In this document: positions 30,107 to 41,051 of the stretch, piece by piece
Position numbering within the stretch: the stretch's first letter is position 1
Layout of the letters: every line of letters begins with the position of its first letter
Assembly: GCA_009746045.1 (NCBI GenBank)
Contig: RPFO01001593.1
Location: forward strand, 45,188-109,187
Direction of reading: 5' to 3'
Origin: Mesostigma viride
Taxonomy: Eukaryota > Streptophyta > Mesostigmatophyceae > Mesostigmatales > Mesostigmataceae
DNA length: 64,000 nt
Made by a program: the position numbers and the translations under genes
The notes under the pieces: generated by a model
The model's database searches: none
What the model saw: only the letters and a program-made list of their open reading frames with translations
What the model was told of the DNA's origin: nothing

Positions 30107-33100
30107 GCCTGTCAGCCGGGGGTAACCTGGACAGGTCCTTAGATAGTACCCCAGATAAAAATTTTTGCCTGCCTGTTTTTATAACCTCTGTAGGAGCTGA
30201 ATCTTCCCTACCACTACGTGTGCGTCCTCTTATGTTCTTGAATGGTGGTTTAACCGTTCCCCACACTGTTGTAGACCCTTTCTTGCATGCTGATGAACTT
30301 TTGAATGTCTCTGTGTTGGTAGATAGCGGTGCGGCTAGCTCCTTTGTGAGCGAGGCCCTAGTTAGGCGTTTAGGACTAGTCCCTACCCCTCACACCAAAC
30401 CTGTCACTGTTCATTATGCTGATGGTCGCACCAGTCATTCCCCGGGTACGGTGTCCCTTCCCCTGGTCATACAAGGACGTACTGTCAACCTGACGGCCAC
30501 TATAGGCCCTATCACTACCGCTGATGTATTACTAGGATTAGATTGGCACCAGGATAATAAGATTACTATTAATTATGATACCATGGTCATTTGGTTTCCA
30601 GATAGCTCTTACTGGGTACCGGAACGTCATTATAGATTGGAAAATTTATCCTTGGTAGATATTACTCCTCCTACACCTGTTGATCCTCCTGTAAGACCTA
30701 TACCTGAAGTATTAATGTCCAATGATGAGTTGCGTTCTGAATTAAAGGAATATGGATATTTATTATGTATGTTCCTTCAGTTAGAAGTACAGGAGATACC
30801 TATCACTAATAATAGTGTGGATATAGATATAAACACAGTGGATACAATAGGAGTGGGATTTACTGAAAATGAAATAGTAAGATACATGGCTGTGATAGAT
30901 TCCTCAAAAGTTTTTGAAGAAAAGACTCCTTCTTATCCTCCTCCTCGTTCTGTTTTACACCGTGTAGTTATCAAGGACGGTGCAGTTCCTACGCACTCTC
31001 CGATGTATAGAATGGGCCCTACCGAGTTAAAGGAACTAAAACAGATTTTAGTGTCACTATTAGAAGCAGGATTGATAGAGCCTAGTAACTCTCCCTACTC
31101 AGCTGGTGTCCTGTTAGTTCCTAAGCCAAATGGCAAGTTTCGCCTAGTTACTGATTATAGGAAGTTGAATGATATTACTGTGAAGTCTAAATACCCTCTA
31201 CCTCGTATTGATGATATATTTAATAAGGTTAAAGGTTCCACTTGTTTCACAGTACTGGATTGTGCGGATGGTTTTTGGCAGTTGCGGATAGCTCCTGAGG
31301 ATTGCCATAAAACCGCCTTTGCTACCCCTTTTGGTCATTACCAGTTTAGAGTAGCGGCTATGGGACTCTGTAACTCGCCTGCCTCTTTTCAAATGTTAAT
31401 GAATGAAGTGCTTAGACCTGTTATGGGAAATTCTCACCTTCCTCAGGTGTCCTCTGATTTAAAGGATCCTTCCTTCTCCTCTGTTTCTTTATCTGAGCAT
31501 GACCGTTCTTGTGCTCAAGCTTACTTAGATGATATTCTTATTTACTCTCCTGATTTTGAAACGCACCTACGTGATTTAAAGAAAGTATTAGAAATAATGG
31601 CTGAAAATTCTTTGTGGGCGCGCCGTGCTAAAGTTCGTTCGGGTAGGAGTGTCCCATTTTTAGGGCACGTTCTGTCAGATGCCGGGGTCGCTACCGACCC
31701 GGATAAAACTAAGTCAATTCAGGAATGGCCTACTCCTACCGACGTTAAAGGTGTACGTAGTTTTCTAGGAATTGCTTCTTACTATAGGCGTTTTATCCCG
31801 CGTTTCGCAACTATAGCAGCCCCTATTAATCATTTATTAAAGAAGGATATCCCCTTTGTTTGGAGTAGTGAATGTCAGTCGGCTTTTCAGTGTCTAAAAT
31901 CCCTACTCCTTTCCCCTCCTGTACTCATCCTACCGGATACTACTAAACCCTTTGTTGTAGCTACAGATGCTAGTAAGGTAGCTATAGGGGGCGTCCTTCT
32001 CCAGGATCAGGGTCAGGGCTTACAGCCAATTGAGTATATCTCTAGGACAATGCTCCCTGCGGAGCGTAACTATCCCGTACACCAGCAGGAACTCTTAGCG
32101 GTGGTGTATTGTTGCCACGCGTGGCAGCACTTTCTTAAAGGTGCTCAATTTGATGTCTGCCTGAATGAACCCTGTGAGCTAGATCCTTATAGGTTAGTTA
32201 TCCAAACGGATCACCGTCCCCTTACCCATCTTCTCTCCCAACCCAACCTTACCCCTCGGCAAGCGCGCTGGATGGAATTTTTAGCACAGTTTTCCCCTTT
32301 TAAACTTCAGTATGTTAAGGGTGTAGATAACATAGTACCAGATGCACTCTCTCGTCGTGCAGATTACTCCTTTTTCGAGGACCTTGATGTTCTCAATACT
32401 ACTCTAGTTCCTACTACTATGGGTGTAACCCCTTATGGTGAACTACCTGATGATGAATCCTATGCCTACCTCTTTCATACAGCTGTTCGCATGCCTGATC
32501 TCCTTTCTCACGTAGGACTCTCTCTCCCGTGTGAGGCCCTTCCCGTGGCCTCGGTGGGGGGGGAGGGGAAAAATAAAATTTCTATACCGCTTAGCCATAT
32601 AGCGACTAGGTCAGGAAAGTCTTATGAAAACATAGTCCCTCTAGGACCTCCCCTTCTCTTTGGCAAGGCGGTAGGAGATCTCTTTAAACCTGTTCTGGAT
32701 ACCTCTGTAGCGATGCCTACCTCTGATCTTGAACGTCTTATTAGTAGATTTACGGCCACTGAGCCGGAAGCATTAGCTGCCATTGCTGCACATCCCCAAC
32801 AATTAGGCAAGCACCCTTGTAAATTTGTAGGTGGGTTTTTATATGTGCAGATAGCAGATTCTCCCCCTCAATGGCGCCTGTATGTCCCTCCTATCTGTCG
32901 CTCCTCCTTGCTCTTTGAGTTGCATGACTTAGCTGCTCATCAGGGTGGTAAACGGGTACGGGACCTAGTAGCCCGCTCTTATTACTGGCCTTCCCTTTAT
33001 AAGGATGTAGATGAGTATGTTAGAACTTGTCAATCTTGCCAGGAGATGAAACCCAATAACGTAGGACAGATAGCAGAACCTAGGACCTTGCCTGACCCCA

Positions 33101-33600
33101 TCATGCCGTGGGATTCTATCATGATGGATTTTGTAGGACCTTTTAGAAAGAATGATAGGGGCAATGCCCAGATCCTTGTGTTCATAGATCGTTTTACTCG
33201 TATGTGCCATCTCGTGCCGTGTCCTTTAGAACTCACAGCACGTGATTGCGCACGCCTATACCTCAATAATGTATACAGATATCATGGTTTGAGTAGGCAG
33301 TTTATTAGTGATAAGGATAAGTTATTTACCTCAGATTTTTGGCAGCAGTTTTTCGCTGCCATCGGTACCAAGGTTACCTACGGTACTGCCTACCACTCCT
33401 CCTCCTCTCATTTAGTAGAGCGTCTTAATAGGGTAGTGGAAGAAGCGCTTAGGCACTATGTTAATGGCTCGGGAAGTGATTGGGAGGATTATTTATGTTT
33501 GGTAGAGTTCTCCCTCAACAATTGTCCCCAAGCTGCGCATGGATATACGCCCTTCTTCCTAGATACTGGTAGACAGCCTCTTACCCTACCTCTCTCTTAG
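30103..33600 (+). CDS. Gypsy pol: protease, reverse transcriptase, RNase H, integrase
   Basis: The frame is open from before the gag stop; numbering here is from 30220 (1126 codons). Aspartic protease: VLVDSGAASSFV (Asp about 35). RT: YRKLNDITVKSKYPLPRIDD, then AQAYLDDILIYS (about 433-444). RNase H: VVATDASKVAIGG with a typical IQTDHRPLTHLL and DALSRR end. Integrase: H-H-C-C zinc finger (HDLAAHQGGK, CQSCQEMK), then the DDE triad with MMDFVGP (about 970), ISDKDKLF and HLVERLNR (Glu about 1067). The motif near the glutamate is TAYHSSSSH where most families have TAYHPQTDG. The frame stops at 33598-33600 within a CT run; one base restores reading into the chromodomain segment. Confidence 0.93.
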   Translation, partial: VGLSAGGNLDRSLDSTPDKNFCLPVFITSVGAESSLPLRVRPLMFLNGGLTVPHTVVDPFLHADELLNVSVLVDSGAASSFVSEALVRRLGLVPTPHTKPVTVHYADGRTSHSPGTVSLPLVIQGRTVNLTATIGPITTADVLLGLDWHQDNKITINYDTMVIWFPDSSYWVPERHYRLENLSLVDITPPTPVDPPVRPIPEVLMSNDELRSELKEYGYLLCMFLQLEVQEIPITNNSVDIDINTVDTIGVGFTENEIVRYMAVIDSSKVFEEKTPSYPPPRSVLHRVVIKDGAVPTHSPMYRMGPTELKELKQILVSLLEAGLIEPSNSPYSAGVLLVPKPNGKFRLVTDYRKLNDITVKSKYPLPRIDDIFNKVKGSTCFTVLDCADGFWQLRIAPEDCHKTAFATPFGHYQFRVAAMGLCNSPASFQMLMNEVLRPVMGNSHLPQVSSDLKDPSFSSVSLSEHDRSCAQAYLDDILIYSPDFETHLRDLKKVLEIMAENSLWARRAKVRSGRSVPFLGHVLSDAGVATDPDKTKSIQEWPTPTDVKGVRSFLGIASYYRRFIPRFATIAAPINHLLKKDIPFVWSSECQSAFQCLKSLLLSPPVLILPDTTKPFVVATDASKVAIGGVLLQDQGQGLQPIEYISRTMLPAERNYPVHQQELLAVVYCCHAWQHFLKGAQFDVCLNEPCELDPYRLVIQTDHRPLTHLLSQPNLTPRQARWMEFLAQFSPFKLQYVKGVDNIVPDALSRRADYSFFEDLDVLNTTLVPTTMGVTPYGELPDDESYAYLFHTAVRMPDLLSHVGLSLPCEALPVASVGGEGKNKISIPLSHIATRSGKSYENIVPLGPPLLFGKAVGDLFKPVLDTSVAMPTSDLERLISRFTATEPEALAAIAAHPQQLGKHPCKFVGGFLYVQIADSPPQWRLYVPPICRSSLLFELHDLAAHQGGKRVRDLVARSYYWPSLYKDVDEYVRTCQSCQEMKPNNVGQIAEPRTLPDPIMPWDSIMMDFVGPFRKNDRGNAQILVFIDRFTRMCHLVPCPLELTARDCARLYLNNVYRYHGLSRQFISDKDKLFTSDFWQQFFAAIGTKVTYGTAYHSSSSHLVERLNRVVEEALRHYVNGSGSDWEDYLCLVEFSLNNCPQAAHGYTPFFLDTGRQPLTLPLS

Positions 33601-34238
33601 CTAGTCCTCTACGGGACAAGGATGATGTGTCCCGAGATACTGTAGAAGGTGTACAGTCCTTACTAGATAGAATGAAAACTGCTCATGACCACGCGATCTC
33701 AGGGTACCAAAAAGCTCAGTCTAAGTACCTTGCTAGGTTGCGTGCCTCCTTAGATAGAAGAGCACCTGAGATAGAAATAGGAGATCTAGTATTAGTAGAA
33801 GGCCCCCGTGTTGGCCGTTTTGCTCATAAGTTTGAAGCAGAACTTAAGGTCAAACTTAGGCCCGCCTTCTTAGGACCCTTCCATGTGTTGTCTAGAGTAG
33901 GAAATTTCTTATATAAAGTCGATATCCCTACCTCTTGGCAGACACATTCAAACACCTTCCATAGAAGCCAGCTGAAACTGTACCACCCTAGTACGTTCGC
34001 TGGTAGAGAGCTAGCGCCTGCCCCTTTAGAGCATAACCCTGACACTGGGGAAGTAGAAGACGAAGTAGAAAGCATCGTGGCCCATAGAGATATCAAAAAG
34101 GGCCGCGGTACCCAGCGTCAGTATAAAGTGAAGTGGATGTATGCTCGTAGTGAAGTAGATAAGGTCTGGTATACGGAGAGTGAGCTAGATGGGTGTAGTC
34201 GCCTGCTGCAGGAATATAAAACCCTGCACAAGCTCTAG
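33601..34238 (+). CDS. Gypsy integrase C-terminus with chromodomain
   Basis: In the frame one base off from pol, reading resumes at LASPLRDKDDVSRD and runs to the stop at 34238. It includes the integrase SH3-like GPY/F region (RPAFLGPFHVLSRVGNFLY) and a chromodomain (EVESIVAHRDIKKG, QYKVKWMYA, VWYTESELDGC). This marks the element as a chromovirus. In this group the domain directs insertion to particular chromatin. Confidence 0.85.
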
Positions 34239-34314
34239 TTGTAGACCTTCTCCTCTCTTATGTTATGTCTGCTGTCGACGGGTGGTTGGTTGTCCCCTCC
34301 CCTCCGCAGCCGTC

Positions 34315-36638
34315 ATGTCAGAGCCTACCCCTCCGGCTGAGAGCCCGCTGCCGTCCCCGCCCCTACCGGACCCTGAGCTGTACTTCGAGGCCCTTCCGGG
34401 CCGCTGGGTGTCACGGTCCAGTTTCCGGGTGGCATCGTGCAGCCGGCCCTCCAGGCCCAACATGCGGGTTTAGTCAGGGCTGCTCTCTTCGGGGTCACGT
34501 GGTACGGTCCCTCCCCTGCTGAACCGCACCAGCTTGTTTTGCACGGGTTCGACGATGCCGGGCACTGTTTGCTAGAATGTGGCTCCAGCTGTCCAGCCTT
34601 GGGACAGATAGCTGCGGTTCTCCAGTGCCCCAGGGTGTTTTCCTACCTTTCTACCCCTGTGGGCCGCTCCTGCCTACGGGATGTGTTCCCCTGGCTTCCG
34701 GCCGAGGGTGATGCGGAAATAGATGAGAACCCCTGCGACCTTCTACGGGCAGTAGAGTTCATGGAGATAGCAGACCAGACAGCGGGCGTAGGATTGGGCG
34801 ACCCTACTCCTACGGACGCGCCGGTAGAGGCACAGTATTCTCCTGAGTATTCGGCCTCCCCTGCGGCGTCCTCCTCTTCAGTGTCGGCGCCTTCCCCTGT
34901 CCCGTCTTCACCGAGGTCGGTCCTGTGCGCATCGGTGGAGCCTACCCCTTTGGGCTCTGGTCGTGAGCCTGATCCTCTTTCGGCGACAGTTTCTGCGATG
35001 CAGGCGCAGATCCAGTCCCTGACGGCGGCCTTCGGGGCCTTCATGGCGGCCCAGGCGCACGCTCCAGCCACGCCAGGTGGGGTGTCTGCCGCAGCTGTGC
35101 CCCCTTCCCCTTCGGTCGCCTCGGCGTCTACGGGTCCGTCTGTGCCGCGCGAGCCCTCGGCGGCTGCGGCTCCCTCTGTTGCTGCGGCTCCTACGCCTTC
35201 GGCTACCTCTGCGCCTGCTACTGACGTACCTGCGCCTCGGCGCGAGTCCACCGTCCCAGCGGCCGCGCCCGTCGCCGCCGCGTCCGAGCCGCCCACCACG
35301 TCAGCGCCGCCCTCGCGGGGTTTCTTCAGCGACCCGGGCGGTCTTCCCAGGCTTTGGGAGGGCGGTCCTCCGCAGAGGATCCCGGTGCCTGACTGGAGCT
35401 TAGACGGTAACCAGTCGTATGCCGGATTGCCTGTCCCCACGGGCCCTATTTTCAACATGTGGCCTGGTGGTGCTCCGCCCCCAGAGACCGGCGCGCCAGC
35501 TGCGGAGGCGGGTCCGTCGCGACCCCCTGCGGCATCGGGTCCGACGCGGCCCCCTGTTGTACCGGCGCCGTCTGCGTCTGTGCCGGTTCCTACCCCTTCG
35601 TCGGCCCCTGTCCCTTCGGCCCCGCGGTCTTTGGCTGCGGTTGTTCGGTCCAGTGGCTCTGACCCTCGCGCCACCCGCGCTGCCGATTCCCTTCGGGAGT
35701 TGTCAGAGGGCGATCGGGATCGGGCCCCTTCTGTGGTGCATGCGACTCCGGAGTCGCGCGACACGCCTGTCTTTGGGTACGGTATGTCTGCGCTCGCCTG
35801 CCGCCAGTGTGACCTGCCGCGCGCCTCCGCCGAGCTTGCCATTTCGCCCATGTCCTACGGTTTCTCTCAGGTGTGTCGGGCGCCGCGGGACCGTGGCCTA
35901 CCAGTTGAGACTGATCGGCCTCCTTTCGATATGGTTATTTTAGCTGATCCGGTGTTCCAGGGTGAGATCCTGGTTCGGCGCGTCCTGTATCGCTGGGCTA
36001 GGCGCCACAATGACTTGGACACCTACGGCGGGTTCCAGTGGGCTTACCCTCCGCCTCTGGGCATTATGGCCTCAGATGCCCTTACGGTAGAGTTTCCTGC
36101 GGTGCCGGGTGCCACGTACAGCACGGTCCTTCAGCCCATCCTAGAGTGGGATGCCCGTCGTCCAGCGCCCATCCCGGGCCAGGGTTTGGACTCTCGGGGT
36201 CATCCTCCTCCCCGGGCTAGCGACTACCTCGAGACGTTCGGGTCGCGACAGTGTGCCCGTCGGTGGCGCTCCCGTGAGATTCGGCATATCCGGTTGTGGC
36301 CGTCCAACGTGGAGCCCCTGGTAGATCTGTTTTTCCCGACGGGTATGCGCCCTCGGATCCGGTACCATCGCCTGCTCCTGCGGGCTCTCTGCCTGATCGC
36401 GGTAGAGCCTTTCCTACGCCTCTTTGCCTGTGGTTTCCTGGACTGGGCCCGGGGCCAGGTCGTTCTTACGCAGCATAGGTATTACTGGGCCTTCCTGGGT
36501 CTTTTTCCTGACGGCGTGTGGGCCGATGTTTTCCTCACTGTAGATAGGCACGACAATGCTGAGGATGTGTCTCACTACCAGGCGTACCTGGATGTCCTGC
36601 TGGCCTCCCGTGGTACCTACCAGACGGATGGCCATTAG
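34315..36638 (+). CDS. Additional gypsy ORF after pol, proline/alanine/serine-rich, unknown function
   Basis: The probable start is the ATG at 34315 (MSEPTPPAESPLPS). A one-base shift near 34425 leads into the 733-codon frame that ends at 36638. Three regions are visible. An N-terminal folded part has GLVRAALFGVTWYGP and HQLVLHGFDDAGHCLL. A long low-complexity middle (about residues 130-440 of the large frame) is rich in Pro, Ala and Ser. A C-terminal folded part has FDMVILADPVFQGEILVRRV, YLETFGSRQCARRWRS, RPRIRYHRLLLRALCLIAVE and YWAFLGLFPDGVWADVFL. It sits where env lies in envelope-bearing elements, but no signal peptide, cleavage site or clear membrane anchor is visible, so it is not called env. 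The strand and codon use match the element. Confidence 0.7.
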
Positions 36639-36995
36639 ATAGAGGGCCTTAGGCCCGACCTGAGGGTGTTGTCCCTCCGGTATATAGAGTCGCCCTCACG
36701 TTCTGGCCAGTTGACTGGTCGTTCTTGGTCCTTGGTACTGATTTGTTTACTCTGTGTGTCCTGCCCAGTGCCGTCCCCCCGGCAAGGACTTTGTTCCAGG
36801 CAGTTAGGGGAACCTACCACCAGGCTTGGTGCTGGCTAACCCTACACCTCCCGGCGTGGTGGTGGAGACCGAGTTAATACGTTGGTGCCTTGTATCTTGG
36901 ATGGCTGCCGATTGTGTTGGTGTGTGCTGGGTGCATTAGGTTTCCTACCCCTTGTTTTCCTCCCTGTGCGTAGGGAGAGGGCTCCCTACCTTTGT

Positions 36996-37006
36996 GGGGG
37001 GGGAGG
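36996..37006 (+). promoter_or_regulatory. Polypurine tract
   Basis: GGGGGGGGAGG ends exactly at the 3' LTR start TGTTACG (37007). This is the plus-strand primer site of the gypsy element. 36639-36995 is untranslated element sequence without a gene. Confidence 0.85.
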
Positions 37007-37577
37007 TGTTACGTCGCGTAACAATTCGTTGTAGTTACGGACGTAAATTAGGTCTTTTGCCTCGGTTGTCCCTAGGTTTACGTGTAGCTCCTACCGGGAC
37101 ACTATTGTCCTCGTAACAGTACCGTGGTACATTGGGTGCCTTTGGGGCGCCGCGCCGCGTACTTTACTAGTGGTCCTGATCCTTTGGTAGAATGTAGTGG
37201 ACCAGCGTGCATCTGTAGATGTAGTGGACCAGCGTGCATCTGTAGGCGAGGGCCATGTCGGCCCGAGCGTGTTGGACCGTTGGTGACCATTTATGCACGT
37301 TCTACCCCTCGTGTGTGCACTCGGCGTGTGTTAAATGAATTAACACATTTAGGCTTGGGTCACGGCAGTGTAGTTGTGTTTCCTTCCTCTATTCCTGGAG
37401 TAAACGGGTTGTGTCAATGGCTTATGGCGTATTATAGCAACACTTACGTTAATGCATTGAGATCTGGATCGTCTCGTTCGTCTTTCGCTAGGGGTTTAAC
37501 TAGAGGTGGCTTGACTAGTTTAGGTAGCATCAGGCCAGGTAGAGGTAGAGGTAGTGGTAGATATCCGAGGCGTAACA
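37007..37577 (+). repeat. 3' LTR of the gypsy element (571 bp)
   Basis: TGTTACG to GTAACA, intact. It supplies the uninterrupted LTR sequence that proves the 5' LTR was split by the nested element. The open frame inside it, also present in the 5' LTR, is a by-product. Confidence 0.96.
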
Positions 37578-37582
37578 CTATT
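37578..37582. other. Right target-site duplication (CTATT) of the gypsy element
   Basis: Same five bases as 21537-21541. Confidence 0.93.
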
Positions 37583-38960
37583 ACGCAATAAATGACGAGC
37601 AAACGCTCCTCGACACAACGCAGCCTGGCGGCTGCGCTCGGCCATGAAAATACGTCTGCAGCTTCGCCCTCAAGCCCGGCAGGCAGCGGTGACACTAGTC
37701 GCACACTGGTGGTCGCCCAGCACCTCCCGGGCTTCATGCCTCGCCTTCTGCATCGCCTGAGCCCAAACGCAGCCGCCCAACCGAACCGAGTTGGTCTGAG
37801 CGCAACTTGACGTCGACGGGTTATTTTCCATCCTCGACGACGCCAGACCCAGCTATTTCGACATGCCACCCATCAGGATATACTGGATCTCGTGTTTTAT
37901 GGGTCGCACGCCTCCATTTTAATTCGACCTGTGCCGGCGCCTTCAAAGCCTTAGTCGCCTCCACACTGGACCTGACGGCCGGGTTTCTCACCGACCTGAG
38001 CACCTGACCAACTGGCCGGTCCCGCCCCCGCCTTCAGCTCGCCGCCCTCTTTTTCATCCTTCAGCGCTCTGCCGCGGACCTTTGGGCCCCCTCCGGCCTT
38101 GACCGAATCCACCCTCCTCCTCCACCTCCAAGAAGCCATCTCACAGCACGTGACGCCCCTAACTGCAGATGTGGCAGCTGTGGGTCGCACGCTGGCTGCT
38201 GAGCTCCCCACCATCCCCACCGCCACCGCCACCGGCCTCCTCGATCGCCTCCACCGGCCCCCCCGCCCCCCTCGATCCGCCTCCACCGACTCCATCACCG
38301 CCGGCCCAGCTCCGCGACATCGACCAGCGTCTTTTAAGGACAACGCCATCGCTATCGAGGTCCTGCAGAACACCGCAGGCCTCACCGCCCAGGCAGTGAA
38401 GGACATTGCCGCCAAGCCAGCCCCTGCTGGCCTGTCCGGCGATGCTCCTCCCATCACCACCTGGGCGGACATGCTTAAGCAGCACACCACCTCCACCACC
38501 TCCGCCGTCGCCGCACAGCTCCAGCGGCAGACGCTTCCGGGACCTCCGCGAGGAGGCCGAGCTCGCCAAGCGCAACGCCATCGTCAGGAACTTCCACATG
38601 GAGGAAGGTGAGAATTCCGAGAAGCTTACGCGTGCGTTTGAGAGAGAAATCCTTGGTCGCATGGGCCTTAATGGTGAGATCGAGCTGGTCGCCCACCGCC
38701 TTCCCCGCGCGCGGGGTAAGGCAGGGGCGCCCCCGCTCCTTCTCACCTTTCAGAACCCGGCGGACAAGATTTCTTTCCTCAGACGCGCCGCAAGCGGCTC
38801 GAGCTAGAAGACTCACTTCACCCTTGACGACGACTTGACCCTGGCGCAACAACAACGGCAACGGGAGCTATGGCCGACCTACCTCCAGCTCCGGCAGACC
38901 AAGGCGGGGCAGGCGGTGTACTGGAATTAAGGGGGCGGCCATCTACGTCGGCCACAAGCC
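37583..38960 (+). mobile_element. LINE ORF1-like remnant
   Basis: An ATG at 37592 (MTSKRSSTQRSLAAALGHEN) begins ten bases after the gypsy insertion site. The sequence changes frame several times. At 38560-38800 one frame reads AKRNAIVRNFHMEEGENSEK and continues through LVAHRLPRARGKAGAPPLLL and FQNPADKISFLRRA. This is the pattern of the RRM-like domain in LINE ORF1 proteins (EGEN, aHRLG, plliTF, K..iLr). A C-terminal piece (LDDDLTLAQQQQRQ, in a shifted frame at about 38820) also fits. It would be the RNA-binding protein of a LINE whose RT part is lost or lies at 39.45 kb. Confidence 0.6.
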
Positions 38961-39430
38961 CTGGCATGCGACCCCCGCGGCCCCAACGACTCCAGACGCC
39001 CCAGCTTAGGGGACTACAACAGTAGTAGTGCAGAATAGATAGTCCGTGGCCATGTACATGTACGCCCCCTACAGGCACTATACCAGCTGATTCGCGAGCA
39101 TTATTTAGCCATGTACATGTGTGCCCATGATGTCAAGGAGACATGATGTGCCACACCCCAGATGATGCCTAGCTTTATTTAGTTATGCTGTGCCCATGCA
39201 GAGATCTGCTCTCTGCTGAGATGCCACGCTCTAGCTTTTGTATAGCTATGATGATCTTCCACCCCATGACAGGCTCCCCCTTAGCTGGGCATAGCTTGAT
39301 AGATCATGGGGATGCAGGTGCCCTGGTGCACCTAGCTATGTAGAGCAAGGGTCGTTTAATTACATTCCCACCCTTGCAGGAAGTAGCTCAGAATGTATTA
39401 TAGGCCATGGATATGCCCCTTCTCAAGGGC
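38961..39430. other. No gene recognised; short dispersed words
   Basis: The words ATGTACATGT and TAGCTATG recur several times (about 39050-39350). This may be decayed element sequence joining the two LINE pieces. Confidence 0.4.
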
Positions 39431-39439
39431 TATGTGGTA

Positions 39440-40060
39440 CATATACTCCCAACGGAGCTCATTCTGACGATCCTGACCTACGGCGCCGAGACCTGGACAC
39501 GTTGACGCAGGAGCTGGAGCAACGACTCGACGGCACCGTCACCAAGATGCTGCGCAAGGCCCTTAACATCCCCTTTGGTTTGCACATTAGTAATGAGGAT
39601 TTGTACGCTGATTTGCCCTATGTTTCCCACATTATTAGGCACAGGCGCCTGGGCCTCAGTAGCCGGGCACCTGGCCCGCACAGATCAGGTATAGATACAT
39701 CAGATTTCTGGCCTGCGCTGGTTGTCTCCTTGACATCAGATAGACTAGCTGGCACTGCAAGCCCGCCCAGCCTGGGCGATATGTCCTCACCTGGCGTGCC
39801 CCAGGCCGCGCGCGGCAGGGCCGCCACCCGTGGACTTTTCGGGATAGACTCGGCATGGACATGTGCTACACTAGACGTGACGGGCTCACACCCGGGCAGC
39901 CTCCTGGTTTGTCTGTAATATGGAGGCAGATGGTGCGCAAGGATAGATGGCAAGTAGTGATGAACGAGACCACCCCCAAGTCTCTGGGGGCTCCGCGTGT
40001 GACCGCGTATGGCATCCATAGCGATTCGGGCCGTGACCTGCCCACACCCCTGTAACTAGG
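39440..40060 (+). mobile_element. LINE-like RT C-terminal fragment
   Basis: LTILTYGAETWT (about 39460-39500) then, in a neighbouring frame, LTQELEQRLDGTVTKMLRKA and NIPFGLHISNEDLYADLPYV. These are the post-RT region of LINE polymerases and match the C-terminal style of the fragment at 10.7-12.5 kb. Frames are broken. Confidence 0.65.
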
Positions 40061-40319
40061 ACCTAGATAGCTTACACCATCCATTCCCTCCCATGTTCCC
40101 CTCCCACTGAGGACTTAAGCTCACGTGACGCAGTCACGTGTATTAATTAATTAATTAATATTTAGTGAGACAAAATAGTAATACTACTATTAAATATTTT
40201 ATTTGTTGTTCTTTCTGCCGCAGGACATTGTTATATCAAGGAGACAACCAGCATATATGATAGTTGCATTTGCCTCCGCCTGTTAGAGAACACAAATACA
40301 CCGGTAACCGACCCTGCTT

Positions 40320-40585
40320 CAGCGCACTTCAAGCTGCTCGGCAGTTGGCTTTCAGACTGCGAGGACGACCCATGTGACGACCCGGATCGGCGTGGTGTGA
40401 GGGCAGCTTCACGAGTATGGTCGCTGGCGGAGAAACCCCATCCTGCCCCGACTTGTCAAGCGTGACCAAGGTCGTCTTTCTGACGATCCTGACCTACGGC
40501 GACGAGACGTACGTGGACGCTGACGCAAGCCGAGCTGGAGAAACGACTCAACGGCGCCATCGGTCACCAAGATGTTGCGTAGTCG
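40320..40585 (+). mobile_element. Second LINE-like RT C-terminal fragment
   Basis: FKLLGSWLSDCEDD is followed in other frames by FLTILTYGDETY and a QAELEKRLNGAI-like piece, so it overlaps in content with 39440-39550 and is a separate copy. 40586-41051 has no gene; it is AT-rich with CTAGCTA words. Confidence 0.6.
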
Positions 40586-41051
40586 GTTCAAGTGGGTTAG
40601 TTTGCATCCATGCAGCCAGCTAGTTATGCACGACAGATCGGGACGTAGCATGGCCGCGGCGCGGCGCCGCGCCATGCAATGCACTAGGAGCGAGGCAGCT
40701 GAATACTGAGTTTGATCATGCCTGCGTGTCACTGTGGCCTAGTACTGAGAGCAACTTGGGCTGGACCATGCAGGTACTGTAGGATTTACTATCAAGCTTT
40801 GTGGTTGGCCGGGCATCGATGATCGCTCTAGACCTATATAATACACATTTTGCGAAGGCATAGCTAGCTATGGCATATTGGTTGTCTCTCAAAAAATATC
40901 TGGGAACTGACCAGAGATCCGTTTTTATGATATAAATATGGCTGCTGGCCCCATTACGTATCGTGACTTTCCAAATGTTGCTTTACATGTGGCCATTCCT
41001 TGCACATAAGCAGCCGTATGTCGTGTCTACGACTCAGCATGTCTGACTAAA

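Larger units (their letters stand above)
21542..37577 (+). mobile_element. Full-length chromovirus-type Ty3/gypsy retrotransposon, carrying a nested insertion
   Basis: The outer boundaries are fixed by a perfect 5-bp duplication (CTATT) and TGTTACG...GTAACA LTR ends. Inside are a tRNA-iMet-type primer site, an RNase H hybrid-binding-like ORF, gag with a zinc knuckle, pol (protease, RT, RNase H, integrase), a chromodomain, an extra ORF and a polypurine tract. The 5' LTR is split at base 21 by a 5.2-kb tyrosine-recombinase element (21563-26768). Without that insertion the element is about 10.8 kb. The LTRs look identical over the 549 bp compared, so it inserted recently and the nested element even more recently. 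Several single-base frame changes nevertheless break gag, pol and the extra ORF. Confidence 0.95.

Noticed and set aside
34315-36638. Envelope gene
   Set aside because: Position fits, but no signal peptide, furin-type site or clear membrane anchor is visible.
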